From positions 260,501 through 324,500 of the forward strand of contig CAXHWN010002730.1 in the NCBI GenBank assembly GCA_964020975.1: a stretch of 64,000 nucleotides of DNA, in the 5' to 3' direction. This document shows positions 13,450 to 27,805 of this stretch, in pieces. Each line of letters begins with the position of its first letter. Position 1 is the stretch's first letter. Source of the DNA: Hermodice carunculata (Eukaryota; Annelida; Polychaeta; Eunicida; Amphinomidae). Under the pieces are notes generated by a model, which was given only the letters and a program-made list of their open reading frames with translations, searched no databases and was not told the DNA's origin. Made by a program: the position numbers and the translations under genes.

Positions 13450-15475
13450 AACAAGAGGGCTGTGTGAACAGCGTTTGCTCAGCTGAAGTAGACATTCATC
13501 ACACACGCAGCTCTGTGAACTCGGGATAGGATCAAGGTCACCAGTGTACTGAGTAAGTCTGACCTTTACAGACGAACGCTAACATATGCAACATCAAGGT
13601 CCCAGTTTAAGTATTTATCAAGTTATAGTGAAAAGTAAAATTCATGTATGTTGCAATGTGACCCCAGAAACCAGGTCAAGGTCACTCATGTACTGTGTAA
13701 GCTTGACCTAAGTAGAAAAGCATTAACATATGCAACGTCAAGGTCCTAACTGAAAACAGATGTCAGTTATCAAGTGAACAGTAAATTTTTTGTCAGATGC
13801 ATGTCACCTTAGGGACGAGGTCAAGGTCCAAACATAGCAGGAGCATGACCATTTGCAGAGAATAGGTTAACACTAATGAAGGGTACATCCCTACTAAGTT
13901 TGACACAAATCTGGCCAAAATTATTCAAGTTATAACCATAATAAGAAATTCCCATCTTAACCTTTCCTATTGAAACCTTTTTAAGGATTTTCCAAAAAAA
14001 TCATAAAAAACTTAAAAATCATTGGAGCGTGACCATTTGGAAAGACTTAGTAGAAACCCACTCAAGGTACATTGCCACTAAGTTTGAAGTAAATCTGATA
14101 GACAGTTTCTGCAGGGAAGTCCAAAATGTTAATTGCCATTAGAGTGCCCACTGACTTGCATGGTAAGCAATAGAAAATGTACATTTACCGATTAGTGCCC
14201 AAATTAAAAAAAAAATCAATCAAAATCAATCAGAGCTACCTAGTGAAAATATTTGCTTGACCCATTCACAAGGAACATATCAACAAAGTTTCAACGTAAT
14301 CGGAATTACGGTTCTGAAGAAGTTCCAAAGTAACAAAAACACACAAAATTCAGGAAAAATTGTAAAAAAAATACAGCGCCACCTGGTAAACAATTTAAAA
14401 ACTAAGAGTCCCTGGGAGAGTTCTAATGTAATGACAAAGCAATTGGGTGGGTAATTGTGGAAATGAAGATTTGTCCAAAAAAAAAAAAAAACAAAAAAAA
14501 AAAAAACAAAAAAAAAAAAACCCAAATCACTGCAGCATGCCTATTTGAAACTGGTAGAAACCGACCCAAAGGTACATTGTCACCCAATTTGAAGTCAATC
14601 TGAATGACAGTTTTGGAGAAGAAGTCGAAAATATGAATTAGCATTAGAATGCCCATTGACTTACATAGTAATCGATAGGTAAACCTTTCGTATTAAAACT
14701 TATTTTTACGGATATTGAAAAAAAGCCATCAAAATCCTAAAATCACTTGAGCGTCACCATTTGTAAAAACTTGCTAGAGGCCTACCCATGGTACATTGTC
14801 ACCACGTTTGAGGTCAATCTGGAAGACGGTGTTGGAGAAGTTGAAAATGTGAGTAAGCATTAGAATGCCCATTGACCTACATAATAATCCATAGGAAAAA
14901 GTGCATTGACCTATAAGTACCCGAATTGAACAAAATCGTAAAAAATCAGGAATCCACAGCAGTGGCACCTTCTGAACAACTTTGTTGAAACCTTCCACAA
15001 AAAAAACGTATCCACCAAATTTCAGCTGAATCTGAGTTGTGGTTCTGGAAGAGAAATAACAAAATAGCAAAAATAGCAAAAAAAACCACACACACAAATC
15101 ATAAAAAATGGAAATATATTGTAGCGTCACCAGGTGGATAAATTAAGAACTAATAATCTCTTAAAGTGTTCTCGTGCGATATTAAAGTAATTGGGTGGGC
15201 GGGTTCGGAGTAGATTTTTTAAGATTTGCTCCCCCCGCTAAAAAAGAACCAAAGCCACAAAAATTCGAAAAATCATTGAAGCGTGACTACTTGAAGCAAC
15301 ATGGTGGAAGCCCACCCCAGGTACGTCCCTACCAAGTTTTGAAAGAAGCTGGCTGACCAAATGGAGATGAAGTCGAAAGTATGAATTGTTGACAACAAAT
15401 GAACTAAAGACAGACAACTGATGGAGGACCATAAGATAAGCATGGTTGACTGACCAGTCAGCTGAGCTAAAAACA
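13450..15475 (+). repeat. Long dispersed repeat with diverged internal ~250-bp units
   Basis: Starts ACAAGAGGGCTGTGTGAACA-GCG and contains recurring words: AAGGTCA (several), GAGCGTGACCATTTGGAAA / GAGCGTCACCATTTGTAAA / GAAGCGTGACTACTTGAAG, GGTACATTGYCAC, TTGAAGTCAATCTG and AGAATGCCCATTGAC. Units near 14020, 14520, 14740 and 15270 share this order. TCAGCTGAGC occurs near both ends in opposite orientation. No coding ORF. It looks like an old non-autonomous element; such ACAAGAGGGC repeats are frequent in mollusc genomes. Confidence 0.5.
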
Positions 15476-15479
15476 ACTG

Positions 15480-18850
<3,371 letters not shown>

Positions 18851-18856
18851 CATTAA

Positions 18857-18885
18857 AGGAAAGGAGAAGTGCTGCTGCCACCAGG
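18857..18885 (+). repeat. Left terminal inverted repeat of the Kolobok element
   Basis: About 29 bp starting AGGAAAGGAGAAGTG, preceded by TTAA at 18853-18856. It matches the right end inverted at 25 of 29 positions. Confidence 0.88.
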
Positions 18886-19063
18886 TGGCCACCTGAGTGA
18901 TTATCTCATGCATATTCATGATAAAGGAGGGTCAGATTTAGCACTACTTTCAGGACAGGAAATGGGCTATATTTTGACAACAACCCCACACGTGCTGGTG
19001 CCAGCCTGTTTGGGCCACTTCCCCAGCCACTGGACTTACAAGTCATTGTGACAGTGGTCAGTG

Positions 19064-19957
19064 ATGGCTGAACAAGACCAAGAGCGCTCTTTCTTCTTGT
19101 TCCAGTCTTTGACTGAACCAAACCAGTCTGTTTCTTTGCTCTCAAATCAGTATGTGAGCTTTTCAGAATGTCATTTACCAGTGGCATCCCCAGCACCAGT
19201 GTTCGGCAATTGTCAATGCAAAGGGACATGTAAACGTGGATGCAACTGCAGGCAGCTGCATGTTGAGTGTGGCGAACTCTGCAAATGTAAAAGTACAAAG
19301 TGCACCAACAGGGCAAACTCACTGAAGGTAGGAAATATTTTCATTGTAACTTTGCATTGCTTTTTAAATTAAAGTGACAGAAGCTGTCTACAAATTGTTG
19401 TGGGGATGAAAAAGTTCTTATTTATGTGTGCATATTATATTACTCTGTCAGTCTATTGCACCAGATACCCAGCATAATGTGCAAGTTATTTTCCTGAGTA
19501 GCCAGGCCATGTGGTATATATAGACTATAACAGTTTGGCAGACCTCAAGCTGGGTCACCCTTTGTTTCAGGCAATAAGCATGGTGTGATAATTAGATATA
19601 ACTGGACATGGTACTTAGAATCAATTAGACCATATGGAACACCTTTTGTTCGAGGACAAGTCAGGGTGTGACAAATCAACATTCATGTTTCAATCAAATA
19701 ACTGATCTTGATACTTACTGTTTCTGAACATTTTGTATAGCAGGTATGGGTTAGGTATTTCACCAACAAATCCACACAAGACAACCCCCCCCCCAAAAAA
19801 AACAAATACAAAAACAAACCTTTCAATGGAATTTGCATTGTTTCACACTGGTTTGTTTATTTTGAACTGGATTTTCCAGGATTCTAGAGCAGTCAAAATT
19901 ACCTACTCCCCCAGTGATAAAGAAATACATATTTACTGCTCAAGAAACATGAAATAA
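19064..19957 (+). CDS. CXC-domain small protein carried by the Kolobok element, two exons
   Basis: Exon 1 (19064-19327) starts at ATG about 200 bp inside the left inverted repeat. Exon 2 (19880-19957) follows a good acceptor (GGATTTTCCAG) and is in phase 0 with the donor AAG|GTAGGA; AATAAA follows at 19967-19972. The predicted 113-residue protein has a cysteine cluster at about residues 50-82, CQCKGTCKRGCNC then CGELCKCKSTKC, with spacing CxCx3Cx3CxCx6Cx3CxCx4C. That resembles one half of a tesmin/TSO1 CXC domain and the cysteine-rich tail of KIF4 kinesins, both zinc-binding. No intron-less ancestor or enzyme motif is visible. It runs opposite to the transposase, so it would need its own promoter near the left end. 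Its role is unknown; DNA binding at element ends is a guess. Confidence 0.65.
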
Positions 19958-19966
19958 CCTGTACAA

Positions 19967-19972
19967 AATAAA
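19967..19972 (+). promoter_or_regulatory. Poly(A) signal of the CXC gene
   Basis: AATAAA begins 10 bp after the TAA stop of exon 2 and about 780 bp before the convergent transposase stop codon. Confidence 0.5.
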
Positions 19973-20747
19973 CAATAATCCCATATTACTTGGGGCTAAT
20001 GGAATGTGGTTGACATAGTAACATTTGGATATATGCCTTTTTTGCGAGTGCAGAGATTACTTCAGTTTCTATTGTTCTGTGGGAGGGGGCAGCTGGGATA
20101 ATGCATCCATCTTCTGTCACTTTACAAATTTCTAATTGCGTGACAAAAAAGTGTGAAGGATTGCAGTACTACACATTTCCAATGTTATACAGCTGCTTTT
20201 TCTGTTTGTCTGATCATTAGAACTTATGATCTCCTTGTGCCAAATTAGTCTGACAATTTTGGCACCAAAAAAAAAAATAAAAATAAAAAATAAAATGTTG
20301 ACAGTAACCGCTTATCTCAGAATAAATGTGCTGAAAATGAAAATGTGTCTCAATTGTTCATTCATCCCTTTCACAACCACTGTCAAAATATTGTAATGGG
20401 TTAAAAGAAAAAAAAACACATTTTACTGGTCCCTTACGGACATTTTGACCACCATATGGTCTTTCTTAGATACTGACTCTCAAATAGAGCCAGTACAGGT
20501 AAAAGAATGAAGATCCCATCCATCCTTCCCGTCTTTTAGCCAGTTACCAGAAACAGACAAAATTTTGTGTTGGCCTAAAGTACATTTTATTCAAATTTAT
20601 TCCACTAAGAAACACTGATCAGTTCAGTACTTGAATCACATCACAACATAACGGGATTATTTTCCTTTGCGAAAGCGACTGATCTTTGCCTGAGCAAGGT
20701 CCCAAGAATTGACACCAGGTAATTCGGCCAAATTTGATGCAATATTC

Positions 20748-23700
20748 TTAGGATGATTCACAGGCACCTCCTTTGTTCTTTTGTGCCATGCACGGCTTTC
20801 TTGTGTCTAGATGAAGTGCAACACTGAGCAATTGTGGCAGATACTTATAATCTTTGGGTTCCCTGACTACTACAGACACCCACCGCTTTGTCCGCTTTGA
20901 CCACTTTCTGGTGTACACTTTGCGCCCTTTCTTATTGACGCGGGCACTTCGTCCCAAATGGTGATTATGGTCAATAGCAGCCAAGCGGGACCTTGTGAGC
21001 ATGCCATCATACGTAAAACTGATTCGCTTTGGACAATATGCAAGTATTACATTGTGAAATGACTCGAGCATGTGTGTGTGCATGAAATGCACAAAGTACG
21101 GGATGGCCTTCAACAGTTGCTTGTCCATCACGACTCTACGAAGGGCCTCCATTGGAATACCATCCGGGTCCAGAGTTGGTTTTGTCTGATCCTCAGTGCT
21201 CAGAGGCCCATGTGAACATTGCCCAGTTGCCCACTCGTGCTGGCCACTCACGTGATGCAGGATGCTAATCCATATTTCTTTGAGCCTGTCGGCACTTCCC
21301 TGACAGTGTTCACAACTGTGCCAGAAGTGATTCCTCACAGACTGCACCCAGTCTCTCAGATCTTTGTTATCCTTTTTGTTTGCCTCCTCGGAGATTTTTT
21401 TTGTTATATTGGCCGCCTTATGGAAAATGTCAAGTTGATGGACAATGTCAGGATACTTATCCCGCAGCATCGCTTTGATTTGAGTATGAGAATCTGACAC
21501 AAATTTCGCAACACAGCACACTGTGGCGAGGAAGTCCAAACCTCTTTGGCAGCCAAGTTTCTCCATATTTGGAGACTTCAGCTTGACTTCTCGTTTATCA
21601 ATCATTCCATATGGATCACATGGTCCAGTGCCATGAAACTGTACAAACAAAATTGTGCCATGTGGCCGGGTGAGTCGCAACGGCCATCTCCACTGACATC
21701 AAGTGACTGTCCTTCAAGTTTGGAAAAAATGTCATTTTGCATAGCTTTCCACCACATATGGATAGCATCTGAGGTGTACAATTTCTGTATTGTCTCATGT
21801 GTCTTTTTTGATATAAAAGTCAAATTGAGAGCTTTTGCCCACAGAGCAATCTTGTTAAAACTGTTGCCAGAAGTAACTATGGCAGCAGAAAGCAAAAAGT
21901 TCAAGGTACTGAAAGAGGTGTCCCTTAGATCAGTCAGATAATGTGCAGAGGTCCACGTGTTGGTGTGGCCTTCAACACAGGTCCATGTCACCTCTAGTGT
22001 AGCACCTATTGTTCTTTTACGCGAAATTTTTGCGGGCTGGCAACAGTCAATATTTCCACATGAGTGGAATAGTTTCAGCAGTTTGTCTTTTGAGACCATC
22101 ACAAACACATTGTTTGCCACAATGTCAAGCACTTTTTCTGCACCCAACTGCTTTGTATATGCTTCTTGGTAGTTCTCATCAAGAAGTCTTGACCTGTCCC
22201 TATTTTCTGTATCCCACTCACCACAGTCAAGGATACTTGAATTAGGTTCTGTTGCACATGTCACATGTTCGCTTGCATTAGTTGTAGACCCAGTCACAGT
22301 TTGCAGGACAGTGGGATTGTCATTGGATGGTGTAGCCATGGTTCCAGATGATGTATCTGGTATGCTGTCATTGTCTGGTCTTATGTTTTGTTCCGGTGGA
22401 TCTTCAAAGTCTACACTGTAATGATAAAAAAAAGTTCATTATATTTAGTGCATTTGTTATCTATCACAAAATTTGCCATGAAATAATGTTGGATTTTGTC
22501 AAAACCAATTGGCAAGAGGAACCAAAAATGTTTAAATTGTGACCTGGCATGTTTACATGCACATGAATATGCAAACTTACCTTTCTTTCTTTCTTTCTCT
22601 TTTTTTGGGTCTCTCTCTCTCTTTCTCTTTGTATTTAAAGATTCATGCAACTGAACATTTAGTGTACTAGAAACATATTCAGACATGCCGAAAATATTTA
22701 TTGAATTCAAAGGACCACATTCGGAACATTTCAGTAAATCACTGTGTCATTTCAGGTGCAATTGATGTGACCAGTTTTTTTTTCCTTTTCTTGTCATTAT
22801 TTTGTCTAAGCTGATAATAATGAAAGTCCATAAAATGCACCCAATTTTTAATATTTTTTTGACAGTGCTCCATTAGGATCCATTTTGGCTGAGATCAATA
22901 AATAAACAATGGATACAAATCTCAACATATTTTCACTCTATTTTAGTATTACTGAGAACAGGTGCTTTCCTTCAAATAACTTTCACTTTGCCTGGGATGG
23001 TTCATCCAGCTTACCTGCTCAGAAGGACTTGTTATTTTTTCAAGTCCTTTCCACACTGATTATTCAAAGCTCATTTTTGAAAACATGGGACACTGTTATG
23101 TAGAGGAAGTCAGAGATCAAATCTTCCAAACTTGGATTTATCGACTACTGTATTACTGTATCCAAAAACTAAGTACCTGAAATTCTTTCATTTATGGTTT
23201 AAATCATGTGCAGCATTGGCTGGAGCACCATTTGACTTTATCATCAACAATGAACATCATCATGACACTTTGAAATTGTGTAATTCCATCAATCCCTTCT
23301 GAATGGGGGGGGGGGGCAAAAATATTGACAACTCACTCAAGTCCTGCCATGAAAAAAAAATTGGGCAGAACTTCCCCTTAATAATCATTTTACAAGATTC
23401 ATCTTTTTTTATTTTATTTTATTTTTTTAATGCCCGCTTCCTACCTAAATTCAACTTCATAAGTATCACAATTGGCCCCTGTTTTGGTTAGTGATCGGTA
23501 CCCTCAGTCCATCACTCTTGGCGTCTTGCCTCAAAACATCCGAGCCCTATATCCAATTCGTTGTATTCACAGTGATACCTATTACCATGGAGGAAATAGA
23601 TTAATTCCTCCATCCTATTACTCAAAAGCTCGGATAATTAATAAATGGTTTATAAATCAAAATAATAGAAGCACAAAACTTACTCCAAATCCAAGCTTTC

Positions 23701-24639
23701 CACTCCAGCAAATGAAGACTGATCAGGTGTTCGACTTGCACTTTCTATCAGCTTTCTTTTCGCACTTTTGTTGACTTTCTGGGGTATTGGTGTGACTGGA
23801 GATATGAACAGCTTTTTCTGTCCACAGCCTTGTCTGGGAGTTGAATGCACATTTTGCGTGGGTCTTGTGACTCCTGTTTCCACAGCTGTACCAGTAGCAT
23901 GATTTTCCGTGCAATCTATGAGTCTGAAAAAACAACAAAAAATTGTTGGTTTTTATAATGGATGTACCTTGCCCAGCTTTCACTACAAACACCCGTCCAG
24001 CATGTCCAGCACTATCGCGAAGCGGTTAAATTCTTGCATTATTGCTCGCCCGTGCGATCGTATCTTTTTCATACGGATGTGAATATTTTGGTCGACAATA
24101 CTATTAGATAGGTAATATTTTAGCCCACATACAATATGAAGACAATGACAGATGACTCTAGAGGAGTTTCTCTACCTTGCAAAGCCATTTCATTTACATA
24201 GTTTCTGGACGGATCTCCCCGGAACTGCCTCGCATGCAAACCCGCAATCGTGATCGAACTTGAAGTTGATGTGCTAGCGGAAAATACCACAGGCACAGTC
24301 TATTAATTTTTTGTCGACGTTAACAACCTGGTAAAAGCTAAGTAAAAATACTTAAAATTACAGAGCCCAACTTATGAAACACCAGGGACATTCACTTTCA
24401 GCAGTGTGAAATGACCACTCATTACAGAAATTACATCATCTGGCTACGAAAAGATGCAACAAATCCAAACGTTAAACTTACTTTTTTATCACAAATTCCC
24501 CAAATTTGGTCGCTGTCCTGAATCCGTAGGCCTTTCTATACGTATGGAACAGCTCGTAATCCTTTCTGTACAGCCTTACTTTGCCGTATTTTGGCGATGA
24601 ACGCGGTGCAGATTTCGTCTTCACGTCACGCTCTGCCAT
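20748..24639 (-). CDS. Kolobok-like transposase, three exons, one frameshift
   Basis: Exons on the minus strand: 24639-24482 (starts at ATG, MAERDVKTKS), 23923-23684, 22415-20748. Donors are GTAAGT, acceptors TTTTTTCAG and TCATTACAG, and all junctions are phase 2, giving about 688 residues. In order it has a basic N-terminus without a visible THAP finger, a probable zinc-binding stretch (CGNIDCC ... WTCVEGH), and the transposase core: LDVSGDGRCDSPGH (first acidic residue), FVSDSHTQI followed by DIVHQLDIFHKA (second), and MLESFHNVI (third, Glu). Near 21604, after HME, the frame must shift by one missing base before IDKREVK continues the family pattern; downstream the frame is open to the stop. 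This should make the copy inactive unless the base is a sequencing error. Its 3' end faces the CXC gene of the same element. Confidence 0.8.
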
Positions 24640-24959
24640 GCTTTGCAACCACGTGTAGTATGACCGGCTCACTCAGAGAGAAAAAGTAGTTTTGCCCATC
24701 TGCTTCATTTATTCGTGCATTTTACATAATTCGACAAACATAATCGTAATTCGGTAATTTTTAATGTTTACAGTGCTAATTTTTCATGATTTCACTAAGG
24801 CACACTTTGTGTTTCATAATAAAGTCCCAATATACCAAATTAAGATTAATGCGCTATAATCAACCCATGTTATCAAGTTTAGCAGTGACGTAGGTCCTTC
24901 AGGCGTGACGTATCTCTTACTGAGCCCCTCCTGATGGGTTGAAAGTGGCCCGATTTTCC

Positions 24960-24988
24960 CCTGGCGGCAGCTTCACTTCTCATTTCCT
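24960..24988 (-). repeat. Right terminal inverted repeat of the Kolobok element
   Basis: Read inward on the minus strand it starts AGGAAATGAGAAGTG and is followed outward by TTAA at 24989-24992, the duplicated target. Confidence 0.88.
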
Positions 24989-24999
24989 TTAACTAACAG

Positions 25000-26235
25000 A
25001 GAAATTGGAGTTTATCTGCTGTGTGCTTGTATGGTACAGAAACCCTTCCAGTGTAAATAATAAAACACATAAATTTCAAACGGATGTATTTCCAGATGGA
25101 AGGTGCAGTCTACATTCACGTTGGTGTCTGCCTCTAAACATGGTTCTTTTGTATGCGTCTGATTAGCAGTAACGCGCAGCTAGACTGTCTTAACAACAGC
25201 CCGTGCCATAAATAGTGAAGCAGCTATATTTGATCCATGATTTAAAATCACTGGCTGGCTGACAAGTTAATAAATAATCGACGTATGGACAATCTTGAAT
25301 ATAGGTTGAACTGAACAACGATCAGTGCCTTGAAATATGAGAAATCAGAACCCTGAAATATGTATTTCATGTATGATGTGAAAGAAAACTCACACATCTA
25401 ACACTGAGAATGGCTGTTCGTCACAAATATAAACTAGTAGATACAATCTCAGAACTTCAACTACAACAGCTTTATAATGCCCCAGTCCCCCTATTAATGC
25501 AAACGGGGGGGGGGGTACTTTTCAACCATGCTATATAGTGCCAACTTATTTTTATGGCATACGAATTTTCAACAAACATGAAGAGTACGTTCCGTGTGGA
25601 AAAATATCCCATATCATAACAAATGCAACTAATGCCAAACATCACAATATTTGAACCCTATTGAGGATAATGTTTGTTTCCATTATCACGCCATATAACG
25701 CATTCACTGCAATGCCACGCAATTGTTTTTTACGTATAAGGAGTATTATTGCTCTTGTTGACACAACAAGTGTTGAATATTGCTATTTTTACTGGCTAAA
25801 CACAAGTAATGTTAATTTCACAAAGTGTTATGTATATGTAGCGTGTCAACAATACATTTCATTTGAATTAATATTTGAGAGCAATATTTTATTTCGTATA
25901 CCTTATAAATATCTATAGACAAGTAGTATCTCAACTGAAAACGAAACACTAAATGTCGAAATATATTTATTTTGCTATCATCTATTTTGAAGAGAAGGGA
26001 AATACGGGATTTCTTTTCTTTATTTGTAAATGAGAAAACTGTATTCATTATATTGCACAAACAAAGTGCCTTACTAAACGAATGAATAGAATACAAGGCT
26101 TGTAAGTAGTATTAACTTTTGAACACAAAGAAAAAAACGCCAGTCTAGCTTCAGCATAGTGAAGTCAGAAGTGACAAAGTACTGCACTTTTCAGTTTGCA
26201 CAGTAAGACCAGTACATTTCTGTTTGTCTACATCA
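25000..26235. other. No gene recognised
   Basis: AT-rich sequence outside the Kolobok right end; a G run lies at 25505-25514. Confidence 0.45.
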
Positions 26236-26237
26236 TA

Positions 26238-26358
26238 CATTTTAACATTTACAGTACCTGACCTTGGGCAAAGTCAGCAGCTTTCCTTAGCACGCTTTGG
26301 GTGTAATGTGTCCACAGCACCCTGAGAAAAGCTGCTGACCTGGACTGTTACATTTTAT
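26238..26358. repeat. Foldback hairpin, about 120 bp
   Basis: GTCAGCAGCTTTCCTTAG (26273-26290) pairs with GAGAAAAGCTGCTGAC (26324-26339). Inside, GGGTG pairs with CACCC, and outside TTTACAGT pairs with ACTGTTACA. Together they form a long imperfect stem. It could be a tiny MITE or a structured transcript. Confidence 0.5.
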
Positions 26359-26783
26359 GTAACTACAGGAAAATTGGTACTTAAATGAAAGGTCCTTTCA
26401 TAAACAACATGAAACTAGTACCCTTATTGCATTAGAGGACAGTTTATTATAATTAGGATAACTTAAGACTCAATACGAGACACGCATATTACTTTCCCGC
26501 CAGAGAGCACGGGGTTCATGCCTATCAATCATGGAGGATACCCGGGCATATCACTGTCACAGACAGTGCTACCTACCCCTTTCTCACTAAATCAGTGTCT
26601 TTTGAAGATATTTAAGTTGAAAAATACCAAATTCATGTTTATTTCGTGCTCGTATTAAGGTTAAAAGCATAGATTTCCATCTGTCTATGCCAAGGATTCT
26701 TTATTTCCAACATATCAGTAATATTCCACTTGCCCACATATGCAGTGGACCGTAACCCTCCAGGGAAGACAGGAATCAGGAAA

Positions 26784-27512
26784 AACTTTATTCGACCAGA
26801 TAATACATACAGATGAAAACCATATACTTGTTGATTAAAACACTCACGTCAATTCAATATAACAAATGAAAGAAAAAAAAAGGTAAAATTATATCTTGGT
26901 CAGGGAGACACACATTAAGGTCTTTATCAGACCGCTATCATGTGTGCCACCTACAAACATATGGTATCAAAAAATATTTGTGAACATGAAAGCCATTATT
27001 TTGGTAAAATTTACAGAATATGTGCTTTTCCAAAGAAAAAAATCCAACTTTAACGAATAAATTTGTACTACGGATATAACAGTTTGGGATTGTACATGTA
27101 TCTGAGTAGTTCAGAATAATTGCTTTCTTTATATCATATGAAAAACCAAAGTAACTGTGAGTATGTACTTTTTCAATTACATCTTGAGGGGTTTCATTAA
27201 CAATATGGATAACTTCATGGCGTAAACATTTTTGGCAAATACACGTTGAGTATGCATTACTAATAACTCTTGCCTTCTCGTGTCATGTTCATAGACTTGG
27301 TTTTGTTGACATAATCAAAAATGTAGAAAAGTACACACAAAGTCGATTATTTAAGAGTTTATAATAGCATTTTAAAGCCTGTAATTTGTAAATATCTTTT
27401 AACCTAAGTAAATTTCTAGATTTGAAGATGGGACCGGTGTGGGCATTATAATTACTATGATTAATTATGCGAATGGCCTTTTTCTGAAGCTTTACACGTC
27501 GTTGAAGTTGAA
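26784..27512 (-). mobile_element. LINE 3' fragment (RT C-terminus), CR1/L2-like, second family
   Basis: Minus-strand translation gives LQKKAIRII, NYNAHTGPIFKS, LQALKCYYK, then KVHTHSYFGFSYDIKKA, the C-terminal pattern also seen at 44.2-44.9 kb and 49.8-50.1 kb. It is thus the same family as those copies and different from the adjacent full-length LINE. The body is decayed and upstream sequence stops at about 27.51 kb, where the neighbouring LINE's 3' end begins. No target duplication was identified. Confidence 0.6.
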
Positions 27513-27805
27513 GTTTATTTTCATAAATACATCATTCAAACTATACAGCAAATGAAATTTGAGGGTAGAAACCTTGATGGGCTTATATGACCCTCGGCCA
27601 TGAAAACTCAAGATACAAAATAAACATTTGCAATAGTATAAGTACAGACACTTCTGGTATTTCTAATTTGTACAATAATCAACATAATCACTTCAGATAC
27701 TCCACACTTCATAAACATGTTTACGTTAATGACAAAATATTAGTGCAAAGTGTACAAAGGAAAAGGGTTGATGATATTCTTTCATAAATAATATGATAGA
27801 ATAAA

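Larger units (their letters stand above)
18857..24988 (-). mobile_element. Complete Kolobok-type DNA transposon (6.1 kb)
   Basis: The ends are inverted repeats: the left reads AGGAAAGGAGAAGTG then ctGCTGCCACCAGG (18857-18885), and the right, read inward on the minus strand, AGGAAATGAGAAGTG then aaGCTGCCGCCAGG (24988-24960); 25 of the first 29 positions match. Both are flanked by TTAA (18853-18856, 24989-24992), the target site of Kolobok and piggyBac. The internal transposase matches the family with DGRCDSPGH, SDxHxxI and LESFH motifs, which I assign to Kolobok rather than piggyBac. The element holds two convergent genes: transposase from the right end and a CXC protein from the left. One frameshift in the transposase suggests the copy is recent but no longer autonomous. 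Confidence 0.87.

Noticed and set aside
18906-19322. Minus-strand 138-codon frame
   Set aside because: Antisense shadow of the CXC exon; its cysteines mirror the opposite strand and it has no family pattern.
24482-24639. THAP finger in transposase exon 1
   Set aside because: Expected from the family, but no C2CH cysteine/histidine pattern is present in the exon.
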